NCBI RefSeq assembly: GCF_000935355.1
Contig: NZ_JXZC01000008.1
Span: 83,196-147,195, forward strand
Length of the DNA: 64,000 nt
Origin: Rossellomorea aquimaris
GTDB taxonomy: Bacteria; Bacillota; Bacilli; Bacillales; Bacillaceae_B
Reading direction: 5' to 3'
Both the position numbers and the translations under genes were made by a program. Under the pieces are notes generated by a model, which saw only the letters and a program-made list of their open reading frames with translations, ran no database searches and was not told where the DNA came from. Below are positions 46,372-62,176 of the stretch, one piece after another. Position 1 is the first letter of the stretch. Every line of letters begins with the position of its first letter.

Positions 46372-48019
46372 CGTCGTTCACCCAAACTTCTCCGTCTTTG
46401 AAGGTCATTTGTTCCGGGTAACGGAGGTCCATTACCTCTTCTTGAATCTTTTGAGAAGGTGCTTTCGTCATCAGGGATACGACGATATTGGCAATAGTGG
46501 CTGCTGTTGCACCGAACACCCCTGCACCAGTATCAATGATGCCGAATAGTGTAACACCCGATCTTGCCAGGAAGATATACGTAAGGGTTACCCCTAACCC
46601 TACAAGCATCCCTGCAATGACCCCTTGGGCGTTGGAGCGTTTCCACCATACCCCGAGCAAGAGGGCCGGGAAGAACGTTCCGGACGCCAGTGCGAAGGCC
46701 CAGGCGACGATCTGAGTGATAACCCCTGGAGGATTGAGTGCCACAATTCCGGCGAGGACCGTCGCGATGACGATCGACCAACGGGCAACGGCCAGACGAT
46801 TCTTCTCTGTCGCGTTCGGTTTGAATACACGGTAGTAAATATCATGAGCAAAGGAGGATGATATCGCGATCATCAATCCGCCTGCTGTCGATAACGCCGC
46901 TGCCATGGCACCAGCCGCTACGAGACCGATGACGAATACGCCTAAATTTGCAATTTCCGGTGTTGCCATGACCACGATATCATTGGAGATGATAATTTCC
47001 TTCCACTGCAGGATTCCATCTCCATTTGCGTCTGCAACCTGTAATTTCCCTGTATCCACCCAGGATTTTGTCCAGGAAGGCAAGTCACTGATTTGGCTGC
47101 CTGCTACCTTTGTCATTAAAATAAATCGGGAGAATGCTGCATATGCAGGTGCTGATAAATAGAGAAGTCCGATGAAAAGAAGAGCCCATGCTCCTGACCA
47201 GCGAGCTGCCTTCATAGTAGAAACCGTATAGAATCGAACGATTACGTGTGGAAGTCCCGCGGTCCCTGCCATCAACGTAAACATCAGAGCCATGAACTGC
47301 CACTTCGTACCGTTTGTGAAAGGAGCGAAGTATTCCGAGACTCCAAGCTCACGATCGAGCTCACCGATTTTCCCTACCAGTTCCCCATAGGAAATCCAGG
47401 GTGCAGGGTTTCCGGTAATTTGTAAGGACATAAAAATAACAGGTATTAAATAAGCGATAATAAGGACGACATACTGAGCAACCTGCGTCCACGTAATCCC
47501 CTTCATCCCCCCGAAAGCTGCGTAGAATGCGATGAGGACCACCCCGATCATCGTACCGACTTTGGCATCGATTTCGAACAAACGACCGATTACCACCCCT
47601 GAACCTGATAGCTGTCCAATGGAATACGTAAAACTGATAATGATCGTGCAGATGGCGGCAATGACGCGGGCCGTGTGGCTGTTATACCGGTCCCCGATGA
47701 ATTCCGGTACCGTATAGCGCCCATATTTCCTAAGCTGCGGGGCAAGTAAGAAGGTTAACAGTAAATATCCTCCCGTCCACCCCATTATGTAGGCAAGTCC
47801 ATCATAGCCGAGTATCATGACGGTACCAGCCAGTCCAATGAATGATGCCGCGCTCATCCAGTCTGCCCCGATGGCCATCCCATTAAAGATCGGCGGCACT
47901 CCCCGGCCTGCTACATAAAAGTCTGATGTCGCTTTTGCTTTGTTATAAACAGCTATTCCGATATATAACGCAAACGTCAACAGAATAATCGACGTTGATA
48001 CTAAAAACTGAGTATCCAT
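46352..48019 (-). CDS. Sodium/solute symporter (acetate-type)
   Basis: A 555-residue SSS family transporter with about 13 membrane helices. It resembles ActP-like carboxylate transporters (NGMAIGADWMSAASFIGLAG, GSGVVIGRLFE, GTAGLPHVIVRFY). The 100-residue DUF4212 partner lies directly upstream, as in monocarboxylate symporters. The loop at about 325-340 reads VADANGDGILQWKEI, an EF-hand-like calcium loop. The substrate (acetate, pyruvate or another monocarboxylate) is inferred. Confidence 0.88.
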   Translation of the reverse strand: MDTQFLVSTSIILLTFALYIGIAVYNKAKATSDFYVAGRGVPPIFNGMAIGADWMSAASFIGLAGTVMILGYDGLAYIMGWTGGYLLLTFLLAPQLRKYGRYTVPEFIGDRYNSHTARVIAAICTIIISFTYSIGQLSGSGVVIGRLFEIDAKVGTMIGVVLIAFYAAFGGMKGITWTQVAQYVVLIIAYLIPVIFMSLQITGNPAPWISYGELVGKIGELDRELGVSEYFAPFTNGTKWQFMALMFTLMAGTAGLPHVIVRFYTVSTMKAARWSGAWALLFIGLLYLSAPAYAAFSRFILMTKVAGSQISDLPSWTKSWVDTGKLQVADANGDGILQWKEIIISNDIVVMATPEIANLGVFVIGLVAAGAMAAALSTAGGLMIAISSSFAHDIYYRVFKPNATEKNRLAVARWSIVIATVLAGIVALNPPGVITQIVAWAFALASGTFFPALLLGVWWKRSNAQGVIAGMLVGLGVTLTYIFLARSGVTLFGIIDTGAGVFGATAATIANIVVSLMTKAPSQKIQEEVMDLRYPEQMTFKDGEVWVNDDVDFKA

Positions 48020-48064
48020 TTATCGTTTCCCCCTGATCTGTTCTATATATTTGGTTGAATCCAT

Positions 48065-48367
48065 TTAATGATCTAATGTTTTCCCATAGCTGATCTGTTC
48101 ATTTTTACTTTCATCAATGCCATATTTTCTATCAATTCCATCGCTTACCTTCGCATTTACATAGAGTAATATGATGAAAATGACAATGGATCCTTGAGCC
48201 CCCATAAAGTAGTGAAATGGAAAGCCATTGAGGGTGATCGTTGACAGGCTTTCGGCAAACAGGACGACTCCAAAGGAGGATACGAGCCAAATCACTAAAT
48301 ACAGCGCCATATAACGGTTTTTTTCTTTAAAATACTGATCCGCTTTTGCTCTATCAATCTTCTTCAT
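48065..48367 (-). CDS. DUF4212 symporter small subunit
   Basis: A 100-residue protein with two membrane helices (about 22-45 and 58-80) and a conserved N-terminal charged helix. DUF4212 proteins are encoded upstream of SSS monocarboxylate transporters and are thought to be accessory subunits. It lies 45 bases upstream of the symporter gene and is the second member of this operon. Confidence 0.88.
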   Translation of the reverse strand: MKKIDRAKADQYFKEKNRYMALYLVIWLVSSFGVVLFAESLSTITLNGFPFHYFMGAQGSIVIFIILLYVNAKVSDGIDRKYGIDESKNEQISYGKTLDH

Positions 48368-48391
48368 TTATGTAACCCCTTTTCAAGCTCA

Positions 48392-48574
48392 TTATTTTAA
48401 ACTGAAAATAAATTTCACGGTTTCAAAGAACGGAACCGGGACCATGGCAATCTGAAAAATAAAGTAAATAAATAAAGACAAGAATGGAATGGTTAAGAAG
48501 AAAGCCCGTTTCTTTCTCAGTGCAAGAAAAATACTTCCCCCTGTTATGAGTAAAATCGCGATGAAGTAAAGCAA
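48392..48574 (-). CDS. Small membrane protein, 60 residues
   Basis: Two hydrophobic segments (about 2-18 and 26-48) separated by a basic turn RKKR. A perfect AGGAGGTG precedes the TTG start at 48574. It is 24 bases upstream of the DUF4212 gene and probably the first gene of the symporter operon. No family recognised. Confidence 0.65.
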   Translation of the reverse strand: MLYFIAILLITGGSIFLALRKKRAFFLTIPFLSLFIYFIFQIAMVPVPFFETVKFIFSLK

Positions 48575-48905
48575 TGTTTCACCTCCTGGTATTGTAAGCG
48601 CTCTACAAATATCCCTTGATCATCCGACCTCCCGCCTAATAAAGATTTAATTTTCTGAAATTTCATTCATGCCCCCATTATCTTTTTTGGAAAAAGCCTG
48701 GTCAATAAAGAAAAAACGACATTTGTCCATTAAATTTTTCTATTTGAATAAAATCATTTTAGTAAAATAAAGATATTCAAAAATGAGATAGCATTAATAG
48801 ATTCGTAAGGCATGGAAATGCTTTTCCACTAAAATAACGCCTTTGTCGAATTTCCGAGGAAATCTTTTATATTGATGTGGAGACAATTGGAATACACCTA
48901 AAAAC
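48575..48905. other. AT-rich intergenic region; no gene
   Basis: Contains the promoter region of the symporter operon and the end of the spoIIQ terminator. No open frame with a ribosome-binding site and no clear sigma-A promoter were found. Confidence 0.5.
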
Positions 48906-48935
48906 AAAAAAACTGACTGGAAATCACCAGTCAGT
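48906..48935 (-). terminator. Terminator of spoIIQ
   Basis: ACTGACTGG-TGATT-CCAGTCAGT with seven T on the minus strand. Confidence 0.92.
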
Positions 48936-48953
48936 CTTTCTTCATCTATATGA

Positions 48954-49886
48954 TTATTCTTCGTCTTTTACGTCAGAGCCATTATCGGCTGCGTCGTCTT
49001 TTTGATCAGCATTTTCTTGTTTCGGCTTTTGCTCAGCTTCCGGTTTTTCTTCTGCTTCCGGCTTTTCTTCAGCTGCATCGTCAGTACCGTTTTCTTCAGT
49101 TGCTTTATCTTCAGTAGCTTTGTCTTCGCTAGCTTGATCTTCTACGGCATTTTCTTCTGCTGCTTCAGCATTCGGCTGTTCACCTGAAACCTTCTTGTCT
49201 TCTAATTGCGCTTCCTGAAGAGTTGCAAGGGACTTATTGAAGTACTCCAGTGGATTCACTGCTACATTTGCTTTACGAATTTCAAAGTGTACGTGAACGC
49301 CAGCTTCTTCATTAAATAAGCTCTTACCTGCTTTAGCGATAGCTTGTCCTTGATCTACTACATCTCCAACCGCGACTTCAAAGTCTTTCACTGATTGATA
49401 ACGAGTAACGATTCCTTTGCTGTGCTCGATTTCAATCGTGTTTCCAAGTAGGGAATCTTCTTGAACCTTTGTGACTGTACCGCTCATGGCAGCCAGAACA
49501 TCGAATTCTTTTCCATCTTTAGAGATGTCGATTCCTTGGTTCGGATAGTACATGTTACCATAAACGACTAAGGCTGCTTCCTGTTCTTCCGCTGAAGCTT
49601 CAGTATCGTAGAATTGTTTTTCGATCACTGTATCTTCTGGACTTGCAACAGGCATTACAAAGTTTTCCAATGAACGATTGACTTCTTCTGCAGGCTGGTT
49701 AAACTCATTGTCAGTAGGAACTCCATCATAGCTGTAATCCTTGGCATTCTCGTTTACATCATTTCCTGCTTGGTACCACAGAATCCCCGTGATAATGATT
49801 GCTGCACTTGCTAAATAGATTGCTGGGTATGCCCAACGTCTTTTCAAAAAGTTTTGAGAAGGTTGTTTCTTTTCTTCCTCTCTCAT
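48954..49886 (-). CDS. spoIIQ: Sporulation channel protein SpoIIQ
   Basis: A 310-residue forespore membrane protein that pairs with SpoIIIAH to link forespore and mother cell during engulfment. One membrane segment (about 20-40) is followed by a degenerate LytM/M23 domain (YPNQGIDISKDGKEFDV, HVHFEIRK). ATG 49886 follows GAGGTG by six bases and gives MREEEKKQ as in B. subtilis; the open frame adds seven residues. The C-terminal about 80 residues are highly acidic with tandem motifs (EDKATEDKATEENG, EEKPEAEEKPEAEQKP). Confidence 0.93.
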   Translation of the reverse strand: MREEEKKQPSQNFLKRRWAYPAIYLASAAIIITGILWYQAGNDVNENAKDYSYDGVPTDNEFNQPAEEVNRSLENFVMPVASPEDTVIEKQFYDTEASAEEQEAALVVYGNMYYPNQGIDISKDGKEFDVLAAMSGTVTKVQEDSLLGNTIEIEHSKGIVTRYQSVKDFEVAVGDVVDQGQAIAKAGKSLFNEEAGVHVHFEIRKANVAVNPLEYFNKSLATLQEAQLEDKKVSGEQPNAEAAEENAVEDQASEDKATEDKATEENGTDDAAEEKPEAEEKPEAEQKPKQENADQKDDAADNGSDVKDEE

Positions 49887-50061
49887 TTTCATCACCTCAG
49901 CAATCATTCTGAACAGAATTCAGAAAATATATACACATTGGGAAAAAAATTTTTAATTTCTTATCTTTCGACAAAGGGATGAAAAGTATGTATGATTTTT
50001 AAAATAAGATGAAATATTTCTTTTTATTATGCGTTTTTCGTATTTTAACAAAGACAGCAGT

Positions 50062-50190
50062 AGTTGATTTCCGCTACAGGCGCTCGCTTTCCGCGGGGCG
50101 TGAGTTGAGCCTCCTCGGGCTTTGCCCTGTGGGGTCTCAACTTTCCCGCTATTCCCGCAGGAGTCGAGCGCCTTCCGCTACAATCAACTT
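50062..50190. repeat. Bacillus-type intergenic repeat, about 130 bp
   Basis: AGTTGATTTCCGCTACAG at the left and CGCTACAATCAACTT at the right are mirrored, enclosing GC-rich inner inverted segments (CTCGCTTTCCGCGGGG; GTCTCAAC). I recognise this as a repeat common in intergenic regions of Bacillus genomes. It lies in the 445-base gap between spoIIQ and a vanZ-like gene, which has no gene. Confidence 0.75.
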
Positions 50191-50331
50191 TCTGAGATTC
50201 GGGTTTTTCATAAGCATTAAAAACAACAACTTAAAAATCTGATCATCGCGGGCACTGCAATTCTCGATTTATGATAACGAAACCACTGTCCTGCATGATA
50301 CAATATAAAAAACAGAAAGGACGAGCTGCAT

Positions 50332-50769
50332 ATGAAGAAGTTGCTTAGGTATGTGCTGACAGCCGCGCCTTTTCTCTATATGATTCTTATCTGGATTATG
50401 TCGAGTAATCCGGATGATGCCGTCATTCGTTTTCCTGATAATCAGTTGGATCGTTTCATTAAGGAATCTCTCCATTTAGTCGAATTCGGTATTTTATATG
50501 GTTTATTTGTAGTCGCTCTGTTGGCACATGGAAAGCTTCGGTTCACCTTGAATTTCACGGTGGCCCTGATTAGCATCTTTTATGGATTTGTGGATGAGAT
50601 TCATCAGTCCTTTGTTCCGTATCGTTCTGCAACACTGATTGATGCCGCGAAGGATTTGATCGGGGTCACTGTCCTTTTTTGGATTGTGAACCGGACTTAT
50701 TTTAAAAAGCCCGATCATGCATTGACGAAAAAGATGAAGAAGTTCGAAGCTTATGTAAAAAAGGATTGA
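50332..50769 (+). CDS. VanZ-like membrane protein
   Basis: A 145-residue protein with four membrane segments and the VanZ-family residues DxxxHxxxFG (DRFIKESLHLVEFGILYG) and DEIHQSFVPYRSATLIDAAKD. VanZ-like proteins are associated with teicoplanin resistance or wall processes, but most have no known role. AAAGGACGAG precedes the ATG. It is convergent with spoIID, sharing a terminator. Confidence 0.85.
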   Translation: MKKLLRYVLTAAPFLYMILIWIMSSNPDDAVIRFPDNQLDRFIKESLHLVEFGILYGLFVVALLAHGKLRFTLNFTVALISIFYGFVDEIHQSFVPYRSATLIDAAKDLIGVTVLFWIVNRTYFKKPDHALTKKMKKFEAYVKKD

Positions 50770-50812
50770 GTCTTTACTGGTCTACTTGACCTGAAGACTC
50801 AATCCTTTTTAT
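50761..50812. terminator. Bidirectional terminator between vanZ-like gene and spoIID
   Basis: AAGGATTGAGTCTT and AAGACTCAATCCTT arms followed by T on the plus strand. Confidence 0.88.
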
Positions 50813-51825
50813 TATCTTTGCGCCGTTACTTTCTGGAGGAGCTTATCGGATTCCGTTATTTTGACATCTTTATAGTAATGGGTGACGATGTCTTGATAAT
50901 TCTTGCCTTCCTTCGCCATCCCGTTTGCTCCGTATTGGCTCATTCCGACTCCGTGTCCGAACCCTTTCGTGGCAATGACAATATGATCATCTTTCAGATA
51001 CCATGTAAAGTCTGAAGATCTGAGTTCTAATTTCTCCCTGATCTCCCTGCCGGAGAATCCTTTGCCGTTAATTTCAACACTCGCCACCCTTTTGCCTTCC
51101 GTTCTTGATGTGATCGTTCCAACCGAGCCATCCTTTGGAAGTGTTACACCCAGTTTCTGCTCAAACTCTTTGATCGGGATGATCTTTTGATCCTCAAATC
51201 TTGGTGACGCGGAGTCCCAAGGGCTTTCGACACTTCTTAAGTATGGATATTCATTCGGCCAATAAGCCTCAGAGTTTTCTGTGTAACCATTGCTCGTTGA
51301 GAAAAAGGCTGCGGTGATCGGCTTACCATCATAGGTCAGCACCTGCCCCATCGTTTCAAGGACCGCTTCGGAAATTTTTTTGATTTTCCAATCATATTCG
51401 GCTCCCCAAAGACCTGCAAGCTCCTTCTGGTTCTTATACACCTGATGGGAGACCGTATCTGTCACATCCGCGCCCTTCGGAACAGAGGAGTCCTCAAGTA
51501 GAAGCTGATTCACAATATACGTCCGTGCTGCAAGGGCTTGTGCTTTTAAGGCTTCCTTTTCAAAATCTGCAGGCATTTCACCAGCCACTACCCCTACTAC
51601 ATACTGCTCCAAAGGAAGTTTCTCGATCATATCCTGATTGGAGCGATAGACAGCTACCTCAACTGAGTTCGCCAGTTCTTCGACGGATGGCGGATTTTTC
51701 AGCTTTTCGTCTAAGTTTGCCGTTTCCTTTTCTGATGAAAATGGGAGCACGAGAAGAGTAGGGACAATAAAGATGATGCTGATAAAGATTGAGAAGATGA
51801 TCAGTACTGGTTTCAAATGCTTCAT
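50812..51825 (-). CDS. spoIID: Stage II sporulation lytic transglycosylase SpoIID
   Basis: A 337-residue membrane-anchored peptidoglycan hydrolase needed for engulfment, acting with SpoIIP and SpoIIM. It has an N-terminal membrane segment, the conserved [20 protein letters not shown] with the catalytic Glu, and [17 protein letters not shown] near the end. ATG 51825 follows GGAGG; the frame allows five more residues. It lies just downstream of murA as in B. subtilis. Confidence 0.94.
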   Translation of the reverse strand: MKHLKPVLIIFSIFISIIFIVPTLLVLPFSSEKETANLDEKLKNPPSVEELANSVEVAVYRSNQDMIEKLPLEQYVVGVVAGEMPADFEKEALKAQALAARTYIVNQLLLEDSSVPKGADVTDTVSHQVYKNQKELAGLWGAEYDWKIKKISEAVLETMGQVLTYDGKPITAAFFSTSNGYTENSEAYWPNEYPYLRSVESPWDSASPRFEDQKIIPIKEFEQKLGVTLPKDGSVGTITSRTEGKRVASVEINGKGFSGREIREKLELRSSDFTWYLKDDHIVIATKGFGHGVGMSQYGANGMAKEGKNYQDIVTHYYKDVKITESDKLLQKVTAQR

Positions 51826-52007
51826 GTTCGCGGCCTCCAATGAAAGATTAAATAGGAGAATGTCCTAGCACAATTCTCCACTCTCTTTCATATGTATGGT
51901 AGTGGACAAGCAATTATGAATCTTTTAAGAGTGATTTTGATGGGGCAGATATTGGGATTGATGAACTTGGAATAAAAAATGAAGTGTGTTGCGGAGAGGA
52001 TGCATTT

Positions 52008-52100
52008 TTGAAAATAAAATCTGAAATTTGAAAATAAATGTGTCAGAATTGAAAATAAAAGTGAAATTTTGAAAACAAATACTGCATAATTGAAAATAAA
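52008..52100. repeat. Array F: TTGAAAATAA word every 20-21 bp, five units
   Basis: Starts at 52008, 52028, 52049, 52069 (TTGAAAACAA) and 52090; spacings 20, 21, 20, 21. The word is the exact reverse complement of that of array A (28355-28469). A degenerate unit TTGGAATAAA at 51967 is two periods upstream. It is in the 563-base gap between spoIID and murA. Confidence 0.9.
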
Positions 52101-52167
52101 CGACTTTTTCATCATCAGCAAGCTATTTTTCTACCTATTTCATCGATATTTTAAGAGTGCCCATCGT

Positions 52168-52242
52168 AAATCCAGCGGTTTTCGGATAAAATACGGCCAA
52201 TTTAGCGAAAAATCCCGCCGTTCCTGACAAAAATCCGGCCGA
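52168..52242. repeat. Array G: AAATCCSGCC word every 21 bp, four units
   Basis: AAATCCAGCGG (52168), AAATACGGCC (52189), AAATCCCGCC (52210) and AAATCCGGCC (52231): spacing 21 each time. The word differs from array F, which ends about 70 bp before. Confidence 0.75.
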
Positions 52243-52335
52243 AATCAACATTAATTAAGCCGTTTTACTTATTTTACCAAAACAAACGCTCAATTCACAG
52301 ATCCCGCCACACAGCCCGACATTCTCTTTCCAAAC

Positions 52336-52376
52336 AAAAAAAAGGCAAGCTCTTCTATAAAAGAAAAGCTCACCTT
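52336..52376 (-). terminator. Terminator of murA
   Basis: AGGTGAGCTTTTC...AGAGCTTGCCT imperfect hairpin with eight T on the minus strand. Confidence 0.75.
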
Positions 52377-52388
52377 TCTATCTAATAC

Positions 52389-53696
52389 TTACGCATCCTT
52401 GATCATGTCTTGCTGCTCAGAAACAGGAGTTTCTTCCACTTCTTTCACACGCTCGATATCGGCACCCAGGCCTGCAAGCTTCTGATGGAAGTTCACGTAT
52501 CCACGATCTAAATGCTTTAGTTCTGTTACTCGCGTATACCCGTCTGCTACCAGACCAGCGATTGAAAGAGCTGCTGCTGCACGTAAATCCGTTGCAGCCA
52601 CTTCTGCCCCTTGAAGAGGTGTAGGTCCGTTCATGATCACAGAACGGCCTTCAATCTTAATGTCTGCTCCCATACGACGGAATTCTTCAGCATGCATGAA
52701 ACGGTTTTCGAAAACTGTTTCAGTGATGACGCTAGTGCCGTCAGCTGCTAATAGTAATGCCATCATTTGAGATTGCATATCTGTCGGGAAACCAGGATGA
52801 GGCATTGTTTTGATATCGACGGATTTCAGTTTCTCCGGCCCGATGACACGAAGTCCTTCTTCTTCATCGATGATCGTTACGCCCATTTCTTCCATCTTCG
52901 CAACTAAAGAAGATAAGTGTTCAGGGATCGCGCCCTTTACAAGGACATCACCTTGAGTGATGGCAGCAGCCACCATGAATGTTCCTGCTTCGATACGGTC
53001 TGGAATGATGCTGTGCTCGACACCGTATAGACGGTCAACACCTTCGATACGGATCGTTCCAGTACCTGCACCTACTACGTTTCCTCCCATTTTGTTCAGG
53101 AAGTTAGCTAAGTCGACGATTTCAGGCTCTTTTGCGACGTTTTCAAGGATTGTTGTACCTTCTGCAAGAGCAGCAGCCATCATGATGTTTTCTGTTGCTC
53201 CCACACTTGGGAAGTCCAGATAAACCTTGGCACCCTTCAATCTTCCATCTACTTCAGCTTCGATAAAACCATTTCCTACCTTCACTTTCGCTCCCATTGC
53301 TTCGAAGCCTTTTAAGTGTTGGTCAATCGGTCTTGATCCAATGGCACATCCACCAGGAAGCGCAACACGTGCCTTACCTGTACGTCCGAGTAGTGATCCC
53401 ATTACAAGGACGGATGCACGCATTTTTCGAACATATTCAAACGGTGCTTCTACAAACAACTCTCTTGATGCATTCACGATGACTTCACCATTGTTAAACT
53501 CTACATCTGTATTTAAATGACGTAATACTTCATTGATCGTATATACATCGGAGAGTGGTGGTACATTTTTAATTACACTTTTTCCTTCACTTGCTAATAA
53601 TGTAGCAGCGATGACTGGTAAAACGGCATTCTTTGCTCCTTCAACTTGCACTGAACCGCTTAAACGCTGACCGCCGCGGACGATAATTTTTTCCAA
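52389..53696 (-). CDS. murA: UDP-N-acetylglucosamine 1-carboxyvinyltransferase
   Basis: First committed step of peptidoglycan precursor synthesis: adds enolpyruvate to UDP-GlcNAc, the target of fosfomycin. It is a 435-residue EPSP-like fold with the catalytic Cys117 in [18 protein letters not shown]. Position between ywmB and spoIID identifies it as the MurAA copy. The start ATG 53696 has an AGGGGA upstream. Confidence 0.96.
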   Translation of the reverse strand: MEKIIVRGGQRLSGSVQVEGAKNAVLPVIAATLLASEGKSVIKNVPPLSDVYTINEVLRHLNTDVEFNNGEVIVNASRELFVEAPFEYVRKMRASVLVMGSLLGRTGKARVALPGGCAIGSRPIDQHLKGFEAMGAKVKVGNGFIEAEVDGRLKGAKVYLDFPSVGATENIMMAAALAEGTTILENVAKEPEIVDLANFLNKMGGNVVGAGTGTIRIEGVDRLYGVEHSIIPDRIEAGTFMVAAAITQGDVLVKGAIPEHLSSLVAKMEEMGVTIIDEEEGLRVIGPEKLKSVDIKTMPHPGFPTDMQSQMMALLLAADGTSVITETVFENRFMHAEEFRRMGADIKIEGRSVIMNGPTPLQGAEVAATDLRAAAALSIAGLVADGYTRVTELKHLDRGYVNFHQKLAGLGADIERVKEVEETPVSEQQDMIKDA

Positions 53697-53728
53697 GAGT
53701 ATTCCCCTCCGCGTCCAATTTCTCTATA

Positions 53729-54478
53729 TTAATATTCAATCGTTAGGATGGGTGTGCCAATCACAAAGGTTGTCTTAGCGCCCATTCCGCTTTTCCGTAG
53801 ACCTAGTTGTATGTTCATATCATCATTTTTTGTTGGTATAGTCCGTGACATTTGTTCCGAGTAAGCTGAAATGGAATAAAAGTCTTCTTCTCTAAGTGAT
53901 TCCAATTCTTTTGCGTCTAATTTCGACATTAATTCGACAGCCTGATTCGACAAAACTTTCTCAAGCTTATCATTGAATTCGCCTTTTATACAAGAGAAAA
54001 TCAAAGGTTTAGTAGTAAAAATGATTTCCATATTTGGGATGAATTGAGTCTTGATATAATGCTTCGTCTTTTCTCCCAACGCTTTCTGAGTACCGCGCAT
54101 TTCATACATAATATACGAAACAGACTGCTTGTTTGTGAGGGTGTGCTGGAACTTAATGGTTTCTTCCCCGTGAGACGTCTGACGTTGTCCCACAACCATT
54201 ACCTTTTCAGCTGACTTTTTCGTCACCCACTCAAAATCAGAAAATCTTTCTTGCATAGTAGTACTATATTTGGCAAATCCTTTATCCGTGAAGCTTTTTT
54301 TGTTTTCTCTTGCATATAGAGACCATTCAGTTACCTGACCTTGAGAATGAACAATGGCCTGATCAAGCTTTTCAATGTCTAATAAATGATTGGCTTCGAT
54401 AGTGTTGTTCCCATTAAAAACAGGAAGAAAACCTAATCCAACAAAAAAGATTAAAATAATGTAAAAATACCGACCCAT
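53729..54478 (-). CDS. ywmB: YwmB family protein
   Basis: A 249-residue protein with an N-terminal signal or anchor (about 4-22) and a YwmB/TATA-box-binding-like fold domain. Synteny (between ywzB and murA) and length match B. subtilis YwmB. The function is unknown; it is conserved in spore-formers. A GGGGAGG lies upstream of the ATG. Confidence 0.85.
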   Translation of the reverse strand: MGRYFYIILIFFVGLGFLPVFNGNNTIEANHLLDIEKLDQAIVHSQGQVTEWSLYARENKKSFTDKGFAKYSTTMQERFSDFEWVTKKSAEKVMVVGQRQTSHGEETIKFQHTLTNKQSVSYIMYEMRGTQKALGEKTKHYIKTQFIPNMEIIFTTKPLIFSCIKGEFNDKLEKVLSNQAVELMSKLDAKELESLREEDFYSISAYSEQMSRTIPTKNDDMNIQLGLRKSGMGAKTTFVIGTPILTIEY

Positions 54479-54689
54479 TTTCCATTCCTCCCCTTACCTA
54501 AAAGTCTGTCCGAATAGGAGAAGAACATACTTGAAAATTGTCGTCATCTTTTTACAATTATTGAGGCTTTCATGTTGTTAAATGAAAAGGGTTTCACTTT
54601 GAAACTTTTTCACAAAGGCAAGAGCACAAAATTAATATTACTCAATACAGGCTCTGATGAAAACATGCAGGAAGACCTATTTTTGGCAG

Positions 54690-54935
54690 TTATTCAAAGA
54701 AAACAGGCAGTTGCTGGGACCATAGGTAGTAATCCAGTAAGAATTGACTGACGGCTGAGCCGATCGCAATCGTTAGCAGAATATACAGTAGTCTTCCTTG
54801 AGCGACTCGATTTTTCTTAAGGAGCTTGTCTAACTGGATGGATTGCAAAGACCAAAATGTGATCCCGAATACGAATAGATGCACGAGCATGCTGATCAGG
54901 GCCTGCTGGCCAAAGCTTTCTACCACTTCTCTCAC
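54690..54935 (-). CDS. ywzB: DUF1146 membrane protein YwzB
   Basis: An 81-residue protein with two membrane helices (about 14-32 and 47-67) of the DUF1146 family. The typical position is upstream of ywmB. AGTGAGAGAAG precedes the start. The function is unknown. Confidence 0.85.
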   Translation of the reverse strand: MREVVESFGQQALISMLVHLFVFGITFWSLQSIQLDKLLKKNRVAQGRLLYILLTIAIGSAVSQFLLDYYLWSQQLPVFFE

Positions 54936-55112
54936 TCCTAATAATCATTTCGACGCACATATTCCATTTTATCACATTACGTTCGCACAACATATGTTAT
55001 TTATATTAAAAATATGTCCATTGCGTTAATGAATATAGTCTCCTGATACGTTTTAGGTCAGGCTGGTAAAAGTGGTTGGAATTCCAAGCAGCTTACAAAG
55101 GTCCTTCCCTAT

Positions 55113-55148
55113 AAAAAACCACCCTTCCACAAGGAAAGGATGGTTTTG
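55113..55148 (-). terminator. Terminator of the atp operon
   Basis: AAAACCATCCTTTCC-TTGT-GGAAGGGTGGTTTT with T-run on the minus strand. Just beyond it is a mutated word copy AGGTCCTTCCCT (55099-55110). Confidence 0.9.
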
Positions 55149-55156
55149 GTATTTCA

Positions 55157-55579
<423 letters not shown>

Positions 55580-55583
55580 CTAA

Positions 55584-57002
<1,419 letters not shown>

Positions 57003-57058
57003 CTAGCTTTTGACGACAAAACTATGTTGTAATCCGGGACTAAGCCGGAATTTCGTTT

Positions 57059-57925
<867 letters not shown>

Positions 57926-58024
57926 TCACCACCCTTTTAAAATGTTAGTCATATTCACTAGCACCAACTAAATAATCGAATAATCAGCCGGTGTCATCAG
58001 AATGAACACCGACATCATATAAAA

Positions 58025-59545
<1,521 letters not shown>

Positions 59546-59560
59546 TCATTTATACGAAAG

Positions 59561-60618
<1,058 letters not shown>

Positions 60619-60775
60619 TCACTCCCTTCAAGAGTCAATGCCTTCCATAAAGAAAGCTTTACAATAACGGCAAACGCCGTATCATTCATAGTCAGATGTT
60701 CATAAGTACTAAACATAAAGGAATGGCGAAGGTTCTTATCGAATGATCTTCGCCATCTTGAACTTTCAGTTACTA

Positions 60776-61003
<228 letters not shown>

Positions 61004-61060
61004 TTAAATGTATGAAAAAATGTTTTGAGTAGTTTTGTTCAATTTTGAACAGGGTATATA

Positions 61061-61780
<720 letters not shown>

Positions 61781-61796
61781 TCACCTCTCTTCCCCG

Positions 61797-62171
61797 CTAT
61801 TTATGAGCTAAAAGCTGCTGAATAAAATAATCTATCATAATGACAAGGTATATTGTCATTAATCCCATAATGACGCTCAGGAGATGAAAATGTTCAGGGT
61901 ATTCCGTTGCAATGATCACTGCAAAGGCTGCACCTGCCATTCTTGAGAAGGTCCCTAAAGATCGAACCTTTTGACCAGCTTCTACTGCATCACCGAATCG
62001 CACGGTTCTCCTCATGATCAGCCAGTGACTAAACAGACTGATGCCTGTCCCCAAAATAAGCCCAAGGAAAATAGACTGATAGGAAGTAAAACCCCAACCG
62101 AGGACGTAAAAGGAAAGGAGGAAAAATATGTACTTACGATGCCTGTTAAACACTTGCTGAAGTTCTGGCAT
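61797..62171 (-). CDS. atpI: ATP synthase subunit I
   Basis: 124 residues with four membrane helices. AtpI assists c-ring assembly and sometimes magnesium uptake. It lies between atpZ and atpB, 22 bases before atpB, as usual in Bacillus. Confidence 0.85.
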   Translation of the reverse strand: MPELQQVFNRHRKYIFFLLSFYVLGWGFTSYQSIFLGLILGTGISLFSHWLIMRRTVRFGDAVEAGQKVRSLGTFSRMAGAAFAVIIATEYPEHFHLLSVIMGLMTIYLVIMIDYFIQQLLAHK

Positions 62172-62176
62172 TTACA

